A stretch of 64,000 nt of DNA, taken from positions 61,473,753 through 61,537,752 of the forward strand of contig CM055099.1 in NCBI GenBank assembly GCA_029204225.1, given 5' to 3'. This document shows positions 11,559 through 26,500 of the stretch, one piece after another. Each line of letters starts with the position of its first letter. Positions within the stretch are counted from its first letter, which is position 1. The notes under the pieces are model-generated. The model was not told the origin of the DNA and made no database searches. It saw nothing but the letters and a program-made list of their open reading frames with translations. This stretch comes from Diphasiastrum complanatum (lineage: Eukaryota; Streptophyta; Lycopodiopsida; Lycopodiales; Lycopodiaceae). The translations under genes and the position numbers were made by a program.

Positions 11559-14500
11559 CAGCAACAAGAGCAATGGAGAGCAATGCTTAGCCAAACTGTT
11601 AAAATGGAATACACAATGAGCATCTAAGTACTCTACCTGGATGTGGCCAAATGCCACCAAACCCTAAGGTTAACCACTTACTAAATGTAGGGCACTCCCA
11701 AAAGTCAAGATAGGGCCCCTAAACAAAATTAGACCCCAAAGGACCCACGAGTCAGTACATGACCAAAATTGGGTCCAACTGAACTTAAGACAAACTTAAG
11801 ATGGCCTAAATAACTAAATACCCATGGTTACACAAATCTCGACCTTTTGGGTCAAAGTAACCTATGGATTAACTTTAGCATAGTCATTTATTTCTAACAC
11901 CCTCCTTAAATGACAATGCAAAAACTGAAATCTTCACTATGTAACAAAACCAACACGTGGTATCAAATTTAAAGCTTTGCATAAAGCTTCAAATCTGACT
12001 CTAGGCAACGCCTTAGTGAAGAGGTCCGCAATATTATCCTCCGTAGGACAATATTCAAGTAAAATGTCGCCATCATGAAGCCTCTCCCGAACAAAGTGAT
12101 AATGGATCTCGATGTGCTTCGTCCTCGCATGAAAAACAGGATTCCATTCCGTGGAATGGCAATAGCAGTTTGACTATCACTCAAGATAAGAGTGGCTGAG
12201 GGCTCGCCAAACTTCATGTCAACAAGTAGTCTTCTCAGCCATAAACACTCTGTTGTGGCTGAAAATATCGCTCTATATTCTGCCTCACTAGAAGAAGTAG
12301 CAACAGTGGGCTGCTTTTTACTTGACCAAGAAATTGCAGAATTTCCAAAGAAAAAGCAATGTCCACTTGTAGAGAGTCTAGTGTCTTGATCTCCACCCCA
12401 ATCTGAGTCACTAAAACCAACCAAACATGCATCATCACAAGCAAGAAAAAACAATCCATGACTTCTTGTTCCTTGAAGATATCGAAAGATCCTCTTCAAC
12501 GCTTTCCAATGTGATGTCATCGGGGCATGCATGAATTGACTCATGAGTGAGACACTATAAGAAATGTCCGGTCTTGAATTACACAGATAAATGAGACAGA
12601 CAATAGCTTGACAATATAAAGTAGTGTCAAATGATTCACCATCACCTTGACTACTTAATTTCAGACCTGTCTCCATAGGTGTAGCAACCGGCTTGCAATC
12701 TTCCATCTTGAACCGCTTCAAAATCTGCCCAATGTAGGGTTCTTGAGAGATGAAAATTCCAGCCCCTTCTTGTACAAATTCAACTAGGACTATTAGTAAA
12801 CCCTCAATCACAAAAATAGGCATGTATCTTTTGATACCACATCCTTGGAGCTTGCTTCAGTCCATAAAGTGCCTTCTTGAGAAGACAAACTTTATCTTCT
12901 TGGCCTTCAACCAAAAAACCAGTAGGTTGTTGAAGGTACACTTCCTCATTGAGATCACCATTGAGGAATGTTGTCTTTATGTCAAGTTGCAGCAAACGCC
13001 AACCAAAGTGAGCAGCCAAAGAGGTTACTACCTTCACGGTAGTCATCCGAGCAGTAAGAGAAAAAGTCTCCTCATAATCAATCCCCTCTTGCTGAGCATA
13101 GCCTTTGGCAACGAGCCTTGCCTTGTACCTTTCAATGGTACCATCTGCCTTATACTTGATTTTGTATACGGTATACCCATTTAGAACCAATTGCCTTCTT
13201 CCCATGAGGAAGATCAACAAGACCCAAATCTGGTTCTTCATAAGTGAGTCATACTCATCTTGCATCGCATACTCCCAACATTTTACTCCCTTGGCCTGCT
13301 CATAGAAAACAGGTTCTTCTGCATCATCTCCATGAGATGTAAGAGCAAAATCTGAAAAATCAGCATAGTCCACTGATTTTGTAGAGGCACGTGTCTTTCC
13401 ATCATAAAATGAACTTACTTTGTTGTCCCGCAAAGTCGACAACAGCCACCGTGGGATTGTTTTGGGCTGTCCAACAACCATGTCTCTTCTTACAATTTGA
13501 TGTCCAAGATCCTCCGACACCGCACTTGGCTGTCCAAGATCTTCCAAAACTGGTCCTTATTGTCCAACAATTCTTGCAGGCTGATTTTGAGCAACAACGG
13601 GCGATTCTTGATGAACATTAGGCTCTAAACTTGATGAGGTGTTGGGCAGGTCGAAACTGGTTGAATGCTGCCCCTTATCTCCAACAATAGAAGATGGTAC
13701 CAAATCTGGAAAAACTTCAACATTCACACTATGTGGGCTGTCCCCCTTCAAGATATGAGTTGGGGCCACATCCAATGAATTCTTTTCATCAAAATGCACA
13801 TCACGACTAACAATAATCTTGTTAGTGCTCAAATTGAACAGCCTATAGTCTTTGCTTTCACTACTATAGCCAACAAAAATGCATTTAACTCCTTTATCCT
13901 CGAGCTTTGTACGAAGTTTATTTGGAACAAAAGCATAAGCCGTACAACCAAAAATGCGAAAGTGAGATTGTAGGCTTCTTTCCATACCGAACTTCATAAG
14001 GAGTTAATACTTTCAATGCTTTAGTAGGACAACGATTGCTTATGTATGTTGCCGTTATAACCGCTTCAGCCCAAAACTTGTGAGGCAGCCCCTTTGCTTT
14101 GAGCATGTAACGGGCCATCTCCATAAGTGTGCGATTCTTTTGCTCGTCAACACCATTTTGTTGAGGCGTATAGGGAGTTGTCATTTGATGTAGAATTCCC
14201 TTTTCTCGAAGAAATGCACCGAACGTATTCTTAATGTATTCCCCTCCTCGATCGGTGCGTAGGGTCTTCAAAGAATGCCCAAACTGATTTTCCACCATTG
14301 CTAGAAAATCTTTGAAACGTTGAAAAACTTCTGATTTAGCCTTCATAGGATAGATCCATGTAAAACGGGAAAAGTCATCAATAAAAGTCACAAAATAGAT
14401 GCACTTTCCAATGGATTCGGTCCTCATTGGACCACAAACATCACTATGAACCAAATCAAGTTTATCAAAAACCCTTATAGTTCCATCAATTGGAAAAGGT

Positions 14501-17500
14501 TTTCTTTGAAACTTTCCAAGTATGCACCCCTCGCATGCATGCCCTTCCGGCTGCTCAATAGTAGGAATGTCTTCTACCATATTAAATGTCTTCAGCTTCT
14601 TCAAACTTGCAAAGTTGAGATGCCCAAACCTTGCGTGCCACAATTCAGCCAACTCCAATGATTGTGATGTAGAAGCAACAAGACATGTAGAGGGAATTCG
14701 TCGCTCATAGGTATCCATAATGAATAAGCCAGCATGCATCGTTCCCGAAACAATAATTAAGAGTGATCTTTTAGGATCCTTGACAAGACACTTATCTTCT
14801 TTGAACTCAACAACTAGTCCTTGCTTCAACATAGTTGAAACCGAAAGAAGATTCTTCTTGATTCCCGGAACATAAAGCACATTCTTAATGTACTTTTCTT
14901 CACCATTAGGCAAAATGATGGCTACAATTCCAATTCCGTGAATAGAATAAGATGCATCATCCGCACATTGTACCTTACTTCCATTTTGCACTTTCACTAA
15001 TTTAGTGAATGCTTCTTTGCGAGAAGTAATATGACGAGAAGCACCACTATCAATCACCCATTCAATGGGCTGAAAATCAGCAACTTGCAAAACAAAATCT
15101 GAATTCCTCATAGATGTAGTAGTACTAGTAGAAGCAATATTAGACACAAAAGCATAGTCTTGGTTGAAGAGATCACCACTAGCTTCAAGCTCTTGCTCCA
15201 AAGTAGCAAGTGAAGCACTAGTATCAATTCCTTTACTCTCCTCTTTCGCAAGCTTCTTCTTACAATCCTTGATGAAGTGCCCATACCTTTTGCAATAATG
15301 GCACTTCCCTTTCTTCTTTTGAGTGTTGACATTTTGACCTCCAACGGGCTTTTGCTCATCCTTGGAAGGAAGGAGGCTTCCTGTTAGGGACCCAACCCCC
15401 TTGGGTCCCAAACCCAGACTTGAGACCAGACGATGACTGGGCCTGTAGACTTGACTGGTGACTCGTGAACCTGCATGGTTGCCATGTGTCATGATCCAGG
15501 AGTGCACATGGCTTGGAGTCTCTCTCCTTGGAGGTATACAAGGGGAGGAGGACTCATTTTGCCATCGATTCTGTCTACCTAGGAGGAGGTGGATGGAGAG
15601 CGTGTGCACGGCCAGGATGTATTGCTAGCATGAGGCAGGAGATGGCTGAGAGCCTGGGCGGTGGTATGGGACGCCGTCTGGGATGGAGGTCGGATCCAGC
15701 TTGATACGGTCACAGGCCAGGGCACGGAGGGTGGACCCAGATTAGGTCCTATGGCGGGGTGGAACGTGAATCATTCAGTCTCTTGTGGTTAACCGGCACC
15801 TGGAGGTTTGCAGTAAGTGAGTTTGTAACATATGGTATCAGAGCCACTGCATACTGAAAGCAGGTGCGTTGATCCGTAGTAGATTTCTTGTAACTTTCGT
15901 CGCTTCTGACGGATTTCAATTCGGGTTTAAAACGCATTTTTTATGCGTGTTTTCCTATTCTTCTTCCCGCTGTTTTTTTTTTAAATTTCAAGTAAAAAAA
16001 GTTTCAAAAAAGTGGAAGGGGCCCTAAGAAGGACCTGCCACGTGGCACTGTCCAAGGTGGGACAGGTGGCGGTCCGTCTTCTGCTCCAGAACTGTGGTTT
16101 TTTGGGTCGCGATGGGCCCTCCTTAGCGAATAACAATCAGGAAGTTTTTACATCGTTGTTTGACCAGCGAGAACGATCAAAAAAGTGGAAATAACATTCC
16201 ACGTGGCATCATATGGGCCAAGATGAAGTGGCAGCAAGTAGCGCCTGTAATAGGTCCTAACACCACAGTAGGGCAAACACTAACTGATCCACCCAACCTT
16301 GCCTACTCCCTGATATAGAGTAAGCCCCTCCTAGCCCAGTGTGAGGACTGGTAGCATGCTACTGCCAAGTGTCGGCCACGTGGCACTGACGTGGCCGACT
16401 GCACGTCGGGACCCAACTGGGGGCCCTATCCTGCTGACAGGGTCCCTAGGCTGTGTTAGGCCCGCCATGGCTATGGACCGTGCTGGGGCACACTACTCAC
16501 ACTGTCTTGCCCTGTTGGTCATGTACGCTGGACACGACCCTGACTGTGGTATCTGACCTATCTGTGTTCTCTAGGGTTCGGCACTGGTTACGAGCTCGTA
16601 ACACTCCCTCCCCCTTAAGAACCGTCTTGGTCCTCTAAGACAAAGTCTGGAAAAATCTTGCGAAGGACGCTGCCTCTTTCCCAAGTGGCATTCTCAACAG
16701 GCTGATCATTCCACTTAACCAGATATTCTCGGTATAGAGTATGACGAGTCTGCGTCTCTCTACTATCAAGAATTTCCTCTGGTTCATGTGGAGGTTGTTG
16801 AGGATCCAATGGGAGAACTAGAACACTGTCCCCTACCAGATTATCTGATCTGGTTAAGGCTTTTCGTAACTGACTTACATGAAAAACTGGAAAAACCTTA
16901 CTGCTGTGTGGGAGTTCTAGTTCATAGGTGACCTCGCCTAGTCTCCTACTGATGGTAAAGGGACCACAATACCTTGGAGACAACTTAGCACACACTCCTG
17001 ATTTGAGGGTTTTAGAGTCAACTGGGACTCTCAAGTAGACTCTCTCACCAGTGGAGAACTGCACATCCCGTCTGTGTGGATCTGCATAATGCTTGGCTCG
17101 ATCCTGGAATTGTCTAATGCTACGCTTAGCATGTTCTATCATCTGGTTTAGGTCTTCTAAAAAGTTTCTGGCTGCTTCAACTTTTTCTTGTTTAAACCCT
17201 ACAGCTGTGGGTGAGCGTGGCTGAAAACCGTACATCAGCATAAATGGGCTGTATCCCGTAGCTGAATGTTTGGTACTGTTGTAAGCAAACTCTAATATCG
17301 AGAGATACTCCTCCCAATTAGTCTGCCTCTTGCTGACGTATGCACGAAGCATATCCTCCAGCACTTGATTTACCCTTTCTGTTTGACCGTCCGTCTGTGG
17401 ATGGTCGGTGGTACTCATATTAAGTTTAGTATGGAGATGATGGAATACTGCCTTCCAAAAATTTCCAGTAAACTTACTGTCCCGGTCGCTGACTATGCCG

Positions 17501-20500
17501 GAAGGTAGACCGTACAATTTAAATAGCCCGTCTACAAACAACCTCGCTAACTCTGGAGCTCTAACGGTTGTTTTGGTAGGAATAAAATGAGCCATTTTGG
17601 TCAGACGGTCAACTGTGACCCATATAGCGTCATTACCCTTTTGGGTTTTAGGCAGGCCTACTATAAAATCCATGGAGATACTCTCCCATTTACCAGCTGG
17701 TATTTCTAAGGGATGCAACAACCCTCCTGCCTTTAAACGCTCTGCTTTATTTACTTGACATTTCTGGCAACTGGTTACATACTGGTGGAGGGCATCTGCT
17801 ACTGTATTGAATTTTCCACGCCTATATCTGATAGACATGTCAAACTCTTGCATCAACTCTGCCCAACGAGCTTTCCGACCTCTAAGCTCAGGTTGATTGC
17901 AAAGGTATCTGAGACTCTCATGGTCTGTCAGGACCTCAAAGTTGGCACCATACAAATAATGCCTCCAAGTCTTAAGGGCATGGACTATAGAAAAGAGTTC
18001 CTTTTCATAGGCACTATACCTAGTCTGTGCTGGCTCGAGTTTTTTACTCTCGAACGCAACTGGTCGTCCACCCTGAGTTAGCACAGCACCTACTGCAAAG
18101 TCGCTAGCATCTGTTTCGACCACAAATGGCTGATTGGGGTCGACGACCTTTAAAACTGGTGCTGTAGCTAAGGCTGTTTTGAGAGCATCAAAGCTCTCCT
18201 GTTGTGCGGACTCCCAAATGAACTCCTTTCCCTTCCCCTTAAGGAGATTTGTCATAGGGACTGCTATCTGAGCATATTCCTTGACAAATCGTCTGTAATA
18301 TCCCGCCAGACCAAGAAAGATTTGAAGTTCCAAAATATTCTGAGGTCTCAGCCAACTGAGTATGGCTTTAACCTTATTTGGGTCCATCTTAATCCCATCT
18401 GAAGAGATAATGTGACCCAAATATGCTACTTCTTCAACGAAGAATTCACACTTGGATTGTTTAGCATAAAGCTTATGCTTTCTGAGCAGTCGAAACACCT
18501 TTCTGAGGTGTTTTAGATGCTCCTTCCTCGTTTTGCTGTAGACGAGGATGTCATCTAAAAATACGACTACAAACTTACCCAAGTATGGTCTGAGGACACT
18601 GTTCATCAAGGTCATAAAGGTAGCTGGAGCATTTGTGAGCCCAAATGGCATCACCTTAAACTCATAATGACCATGACGAGTCCTAAAAGCTGTTTTCGAG
18701 ACATCTTCTGATTTTATACGGACTTGATGATATCCCGATCTGAGGTCTATTTTGCTGAAAAACTTAGCCCCGTCGAGTTGATCAAACAACTCGTCTGCCC
18801 GAGGCATAGGGTATTTATTCTTAATTGTGACTTTATTGAGGGCTCTGTAATCTACGCAAAGACGCATAGACCCCTCCTTCTTTTTCACCAATAGGACTGG
18901 TGAGGCCCATGGTGAACTACTGGTCTGAATTTGGCCTTTCCCAAGATAGTCTGTTAACTGCCTAGTTATTTCTTCATCCTCTGTTCGGCTGACCCGATAC
19001 GGAGGTTTAGAAACAGGTGCTGTACCTGGTACTAGGTTTATTACATGATCTACCTCTCTGCTAGGTGGTAAACCATGTGGCAAATCTTCAGGAAAAACAT
19101 CTTTAAATTTAGACAATAAAGTTTCTAATTTACTGATTTTCTGCTGAATAGAACTGGAAATAGAAACTTCAGGAATAAACTGAAAGTCACATAAGAATAC
19201 CTGATGGTCTTCGTCTCCGATTAGCTGACAGAGCTCTGAACTGCAGACCATAGGGCTGTTGGGAACATCATGCTCCCCATGCAACTGGATCTCTCGGCCT
19301 TTATACTGAAAGTTGAGGGTGTTCTCCTGATAGTTTCTGTGGAGGGAAGGTCCTAAACTGTAGAGCCAATCTCTCCCGAGAACAATGTCTGTTCGATCCA
19401 GGTGCATTATCTGAAAGTTTATTTGATCTTGGTACCCCTGAATACCAAGATTTAACTTACTTACCATAGTTTCCCATATTTTTTTATCTTCACCCTTAGC
19501 TAATGAAACTATGTACCTATGCTGACTAGGTACTTCTGGTAGTTTAAGCTTTTTAACCAGGGTGTGGTTGATGAAATTATGGGTTGCCCCATCATCAACC
19601 ATGACTCTTACTGACTGGTTACCAACTTTCCCATGCATACGTACTAGGTCATGCGGCCCAAAGCTGAAGGGTCTCGCTAGCATTGCAGAGGTCAGCTGGC
19701 AACAGTGTTCATGATCTTCATGATACACTTTGATCTCGGAAGCTGCCGAGTCACTGGGGAAACATACAGTCTGAACAAGATGAACTTGTTTTTTATCTTT
19801 CTTATCTTTTTTAGTGAAAGGCCCCTTGGGACACTGTCTGACTGTGTGTCCCTTGCCCATACACACAAAGCACAAACGTTCCTATTTGGCTTTCTCAAAA
19901 TCATCTGGTTTTAAGGGCTGTATGAGTGAAGGGCGTTTCTGAGGAGCTTCACCTTTAAATTTATCTTCTTTCTTTCTTTTTAAAAATTTCTTTTTAAATT
20001 GAAAGTCTTTCTGAGGAAGCTGCTCAGAAAGTGGTTGCTGTCTCGCTCTCTTCCCACCCACTGAATCATCATAGATTTGAGCATATCTGAGAGCTTGCTC
20101 AAGGGTAGTAGGCGAGTTATATTCATCTTTGAGGCCACGGACAAATCCCCTGATTTTTTGATAGTCATCCATATTTTTAATCTTTAAAATTGCCTCTCGA
20201 TACTGCGAGATATATTGGATGAGGGACTTGTCCATTACTGTTCTTTCCCAGGCTTCCCAGGCTCTATCAAGTTCATTCTCTGGTAGAAATTCTCTTAGGA
20301 AAGCTTCTTCAAAAGCTTTCCATGACCGGGGAGTCTGCCCAGTCTCCTGGAGATTTAACCACCACTTATAGGCCATAGGCCCTAAAGAAAGACTGGCCTC
20401 AATTGCTTGCAAATGGTCAGGGGTCTGTTTAAGAGCATGAATGTTCTTCCATTTGCTGAGGAAGGTTTGTAGAATATCTGCATTTCTATCCTTCTCTTCC

Positions 20501-23500
20501 CCATTAAAAGTAGGAGGCTTTAAATCTTTAAAAACACTGGGGTGAGACCGTAAAGTCTCACCCGAAACTGATGGAAGTGGAGAAGGGGATAACTGAGAAG
20601 TGGAGGGAAGGCTTCCTTTCGCGGAGCTCAAAATCAAGTTTTTGAGTTCAGCGAACGAGTCGTCCACACTGGACTTGAAATTGGCTAATGCCAGCTTCAG
20701 TTCATCCACTTCTGTTACCAATTGGAGGAACTGCTCCTTGGTAACTAGTTCGTCGAGTTCTTCGGCGAACTGTTCCTGTTCTTCTACTTCCATGGGTTCC
20801 TTCCCTTTTCTGTAAGCCAAGGCTTCTGTTTCAAGTTCGTCGAAGCCTCTCTCCTGGGGTTGATCAGGTCCCTGAGGAGTGGTCATCTTCGAGACTGAAA
20901 GAGAGCTACCTTAACTTCTGAAGGAAAAAAGTCTAAAAGACTAATTTACAACTGTACAAGGGAAAGGAAAGATGACTTAGCTGTTTCTGAGGACTGTACT
21001 TCCAAAGAAAGAATGAAGAGGAACCCTTTCAGCTCTTTTCCCCAAAATTTCAGACCTGCTGTTCCGAAAAATGCCAGTTTGAGGCTTCAAAACGGTACTA
21101 AGTTTCCCGGTTTTTTGAGGATAGTAGCTCGCTGGTCTGATTGCAATCCAACTTGTCCACAGAAAGGCAAATCTGAAGTCCAAAAACCCTTCTGAGTTCT
21201 GAAATTTCAGAAGTCTCCTACTCGCTGATCTGGTAGAAATCCTCTTGCTCCAAATCTCTGACGTTGGGGCCCAAAAACTTGTTGAAAAACCAGATTTTCA
21301 GAAGCACTGGCAGCGCTGGCCCTGCTCCTCTTTTTTGGCTTCCAACTCGCTGAAAACCAGTAACTTTTTCCCTGGAAATCGGATGTAGGTCTCTGACTGT
21401 ACAGCGATGGAGGTGCTGGCTTCTTCCTACTCTAATTTCGCTGGGAAAACTACGAAGAATCCTCTGAAGTCAGTGAGAAACAGCTGTTTTTTCAGCGAGT
21501 TACCTACACTTGGAATCTGACTCCTTGCTACTGTGATTTCTCAGTGGAAATCAGAAGTTTGAAGGCTGCTCCTACAGCGATCCTCCTCCTCTATTCCTCT
21601 CTGAGAATCTGAGAAACACTTCCTATCTTCTGATAGCTTTCTCTACTGCTGTCCTAAACTCCCTAGGATGGAGATGGCTCTGATACCAGTGTAATAGGTC
21701 CTAACACCACAGTAGGGCAAACACTAACTGATCCACCCAACCTTGCCTACTCCCTGATATAGAGTAAGCCCCTCCTAGCCCAGTGTGAGGACTGGTAGCA
21801 TGCTACTGCCAAGTGTCGGCCACGTGGCACTGACGTGGCCGACTGCACGTCGGGACCCAACTGGGGGCCCTATCCTGCTGACAGGGTCCCTAGGCTGTGT
21901 TAGGCCCGCCATGGCTATGGACCGTGCTGGGGCACACTACTCACACTGTCTTGCCCTGTTGGTCATGTACGCTGGACACGACCCTGACTGTGGTATCTGA
22001 CCTATCTGTGTTCTCTAGGGTTCGGCACTGGTTACGAGCTCGTAACAGCGCCCCCCTATTCCGATGATTGTCAGATCTCCATGTGTAGAAATCGGGGCCC
22101 TCCCTGAAAACTTACATCGTTTCTTTTCTTCCTATTGTTGTCTGCCAACGATGGACAGGTAGAAGGAAAAAAAACTAAGGTAAGAAGGGAGAAAGGGAAC
22201 TGTAGGCCACCTGGCAGGTGCTAGAAGTGCCCAGTATGCTGAGGTGGAAGCTAGGTGGCAAAGCAAAGCCACTTGGCAGTTGGTAGGATGGCATGAAGAG
22301 GGAAGTATGCCTCTTCTATGTCTCTGTTTTATGTGAAAAGAGGTGGAGGTGGTGGTGCATCCTTCTCTTTGCCTTCTCTTATTCCTCTTGGCAGCCATGG
22401 ACAATACCATTTGGTTTGTAAAGAGACAGCAAGAGTAGCTTTGTATCTACCTTCCTTGAGTAGCTTTTGATTCTCTTCTATCTTCTCTTCTTAATTCACC
22501 TCTCTTCTCTCTGTAAAAATGGAGCCTACTCCTACTACACAGCCTATGTCCCCTGCTCATGAGGCTACAGTATCTGCCTCTGTTTTAGACCCTGATGCTT
22601 TGATGCTGGCTATTAACAGCCTACAACAACAGATTGTGGATATGCAAGCTAAGCACAGTAGGGATCAGCAGGACCTCAAGGAATTGACGCAGCTAAGGCA
22701 ATTGGTGCATCAACCCTTGTTTACTCCTGAAGTTTTTGCAAGAGAAAAGAAGGATAGAACCCCGGAGGCGGTCTTGCAATGGCTGGATCGATGGAATTCG
22801 CACTTTTCCATGCACGATTCATGAGACTGGTGTCTTACCCGACGTAAAGGGTAAGAGGCCTTTCTTTCCAAAGAAATCGAAAGATAAGGCAAAGGAAGGG
22901 GCTTCAGGTTCAAGGAAATCGAAGAAAAGATCTACCTTAAACCAGGAAACCTTCATGAAAGCCAGAAGCGACAATCTGTGCTTTAATTGCATGGAATCAG
23001 GTCATGTCGTGAAGGAATGTCCAAAGAAACGGAAAGCTAAAGGGGTATCTTTTAAGACGCCAGGTAACTCTAGCATATCTAGTGTTGATCTTTCCTTTGC
23101 TGGTAATTTTGTGTGTGAGCATTGTTGTTTTAATACGGCTGTTTTTGGCCCTCATGACCTCATTCGGATGAAGGGGGTTGTGGGTGGCCAAGCTGTAACT
23201 GTTTTGTTTGACGATGGTTCCACACATAATTTTATTAACGCAAATTTGTTGCAGAAGCTAAAGGTGGAAACAAGGCAAAAAGACCACCGATACACAGTGA
23301 AGCTGGCAACTGGAGCAGAAAGCCAAGTTTGGGACCGGATAGTCCCACGTCTACCAATAGAGATTCAAGCCTATAAGGATAAATTAGACTTTCATATTAT
23401 GAATCTAGATAGGGTAGATGTTATACTTGGTAAAGAGTGGTTCTATGAGAGGAACGAGTCTATGAAGAAAAACTATGTAACTCACAGTTTGTCGTCCTTA

Positions 23501-26500
23501 CATAACGGCTCACTCAAAGAATTGAATGGAAATATTGATATTTTTACTCCATATATGCTTTCTGCTTTGGAAACTGTTAAATGTATGGATATTGTGGATT
23601 GCAGTTCTTATTTATGTTGGTTAAAAGATTTTACTTACCATGAAGAACGTAGTTTGCAATTTTACAATCTCCAAATGGAATTAATGTCTAATAACCTAAA
23701 ACAAGAAAATTCGCCGGAAAGTGAAATTTTTAGGAAACTTAGACAAGAATTTAACGATGTTTTTCCTGAACAGCTTCCTGAGGGTCTTCCCCCCTCTAGG
23801 GGTGTTGACCATGGTATTAAACTGATTCCTGGTAGTTCTCCTATATCACTGTATCCATATAGGATGAGTACTACTGAGGAGGATGAGGTTTATAGGCAAC
23901 TGCAAAATTACCTCAAGATGGGCCATGTTAGGCCTAGTAAATCTCCCTGGGGGGCACCAATGCTCCTTGTTGATAAAAAAGACGGAGGTACTCGTCTTTG
24001 TGTGGACTTTAAAAAGTTGAATAAGTTAACGATTAAAAACCGTTATCCTTTGCCACGAATGGATGAACTGGTTGATCGATTGCATGGTGCAAAGTACTTC
24101 ACCAAAATCGATTTGAGATCAGGGTATCATCAGATTCGCATAAAGACTGAGGATATTGAAAAAACCGGGTTTAGAACTAGGTACGGCCATTATGAGTTTC
24201 TGGTTTTACCATTTGGCTTGACAAATGCTCCAGCGACTTTCCAGCAGATGATGAACGATCTTCTTCATCCATATCTGGGAAAGTTCGTAATAGTCTACTT
24301 AGATGATATTCTCATCTATAGTAAGACCTTGGAGGAGCAAGAGGAGCATCTCAGGACTGTCTTAAAGTTACTTAGACAGGAGAAGCTTTTTGCCAAGGAG
24401 TCCAAATGTGTATTTTTCTAGAAAAGGTTGTTATACCTTCGTCACATTATCTCGGACCATGGGTTGGAAATTGACCCAAATAAAGTCCGACAAGTACGTG
24501 AATGGCCTATCCCTAAAACCATCCGGGAGGTTAAGTCCTTTTTGGGCTTTACGGGGTTTTTTCATAGATCCATCTTGAACTATGCATTGATTGCATTGGC
24601 CTTGACGAATGTCCTCAAAGGGGCTAAAAGAGTTAGCCGGCACAGTAAGTTCAGTCCTCCAGTTACTTGGACTGAAGAGTTGAATCAGAGTTTTGAGAAC
24701 CTCAAATACTGTGTAACTACGGCGCCTATTCTACACATAGCGGATCCTAACAAGCCGTATGTACTTGAAACGGTTGCCAGTGACTATGCTATAGGCGCAG
24801 TCCTATATCAGGATGGTAGACCGGTAGCTTTTGAAAGCAAGAAGTTGGACCCTGCTCAAAGGCGGTATTCCACCTATGACAAGGAACTTTTTGTTGTCAT
24901 TAATGCCTTGAAAGTTTGGAGACATTACTTGTATGGCTCCCAGTTTACTATAGTTACTGATCATCAAGCGTTAAAGTATATTAACGATGCGGTCGACCTT
25001 AGGGGTCGTAAGGCCAGATGGTCAAAGATGCTCCAAGAATTTCATTATGACATTGAGTACCGGAAGAGTACCTCTAATAGTGTCACGGATGCCTTAAGCC
25101 GGATTGGAGAGGTTAATCAGTTAAGCTTTTCTGAGATCCAATCTGAGTTGTATCTGTCCTTAAGAGAATTGTGTAAGACCGATAGGTACTTCGGTCATAT
25201 TTGGCTAGACGTCCTAGCAGGTTCTACTAGATCTAGTAATGAGCTTGGAATGCAGGATTCCAAGATTTCTCCTCAGGACAAGATACAAAGAGACTATTCC
25301 ATTAGGAATGGGTTACTTTTCCGGAATGGAAAAGTTTGTGTGCCAGAAAATAATCATATAAGGGCCCAAATCCTGCATGAATGTCATGACAGCCCGTGTG
25401 CAGGGCACCCTGGCGCTCAAAGGACGCTTTACTTAGTAAAAAGGAACTTTTACTGGCCAAACTTAAAAAGTCAAGTGGAGGCATACGTTCGCAAGTGTGC
25501 GCAATGCCAAGTTAATAAAGTTGAAAGACTTAAGGCGGCTGGTTTGTTAATGCCCTTGGAAATTCCCGAAAGAAAGTGGGAAAGCATTTCCATGGACTTT
25601 GTGGTTGGGCTACCTCGGACGGGGAAGCAAAATGATGCCATTTGGGTAATAGTTGACAGGTTAACGAAAATGGCGCAGTTCATACCAACCAAGCAAACTG
25701 TCAAAGCTTCCGAACTTGCGCAGCTTTTCGTGGAAAAGTTGTTCAAGTTGTTTGGTTTGCCGAATGACATTGTTAGTGATCGAGCTCGAAAGTTCACTGG
25801 CAAATTCTGGCAAGCGGTCTTTGAGAAATTAGAGACCACTCTAATTTTGGGATCATCAGATCATCCTGAATCGGATGGTCAAACAGAGAGGACAAACCAG
25901 TCTATGGAAGATATGCTTCGAGCATATGTTTCCAGAAGACAGTCAGATTGGGAAAGGTACCTTCCAATGATTGAGTTTGCGTATAATAGCGCAAAGCACT
26001 CAGCGACGGGTTTTAGTCCATTTTCTCTGATGTATGGTTTCCAGCCTAGGGCTCCCATTTCAGTGGGCCTCAAAGGCCTTAAGGTTAAAGCAGCAGTAGA
26101 TTTCCTGCATGATATGCAAGAAATGTTGCTTGTTGCTCGTGAAAACGTAAAAACGGCTCAGGATAGAGCCCAGTTTTACGCCAATCAAAAGCAACAACCT
26201 AGGGTCTATGAGGAGGGAGCTTGGAATTCCAAAAGATTCTAAGGTACTAAGGACTGGAAGATGTCCTAAGTTATCACCTCGTTATGCAAGGCCATTCCGT
26301 ATAGTAAAGAAACTCCATCGGAATGCCTACCAGCTGGAACTTCCTCAAGGTGTTAAGGTACATCTAGTTTTTCACATTAGTCGTTTAAAGGAACGACTTG
26401 GTGGAAAGGATGACTTAATGCCTCAAGAGGACTTAGTTCGGCTGGTGGACCTATCATCCTTTGTACCTACTGAACCACATGCCATTGTTGATGTACGTCA

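Larger units (their letters stand above)
16246..22047 (-). mobile_element. Gypsy LTR element (chromodomain type), very young, near whole
   Basis: A 5,802-bp element inserted in the leader of the plus-strand Gypsy, flanked by a perfect 5-bp duplication GCGCC (16241-16245 and 22048-22052). The two 358-bp LTRs read as identical. The primer site for initiator tRNA-Met lies beside the right LTR. Gag is at 20886-19882 and pol at 19875-16615: zinc knuckle [14 protein letters not shown], protease DDGATHNFI, reverse transcriptase FLDDILVYS, RNase [13 protein letters not shown], integrase [13 protein letters not shown], chromodomain-like end [16 protein letters not shown]. It looks almost whole, with perhaps one or two defects. 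Gag and pol sit in separate frames, which this group may bridge by read-through. Confidence 0.95.

Noticed and set aside
15513-15704. 63-codon open frame repeated at 26783-26974
   Set aside because: Identical short frames arise because both lie in the two LTRs of the outer Gypsy. The same holds for 16341-16556 and 21785-22000 in the inner Gypsy LTRs.
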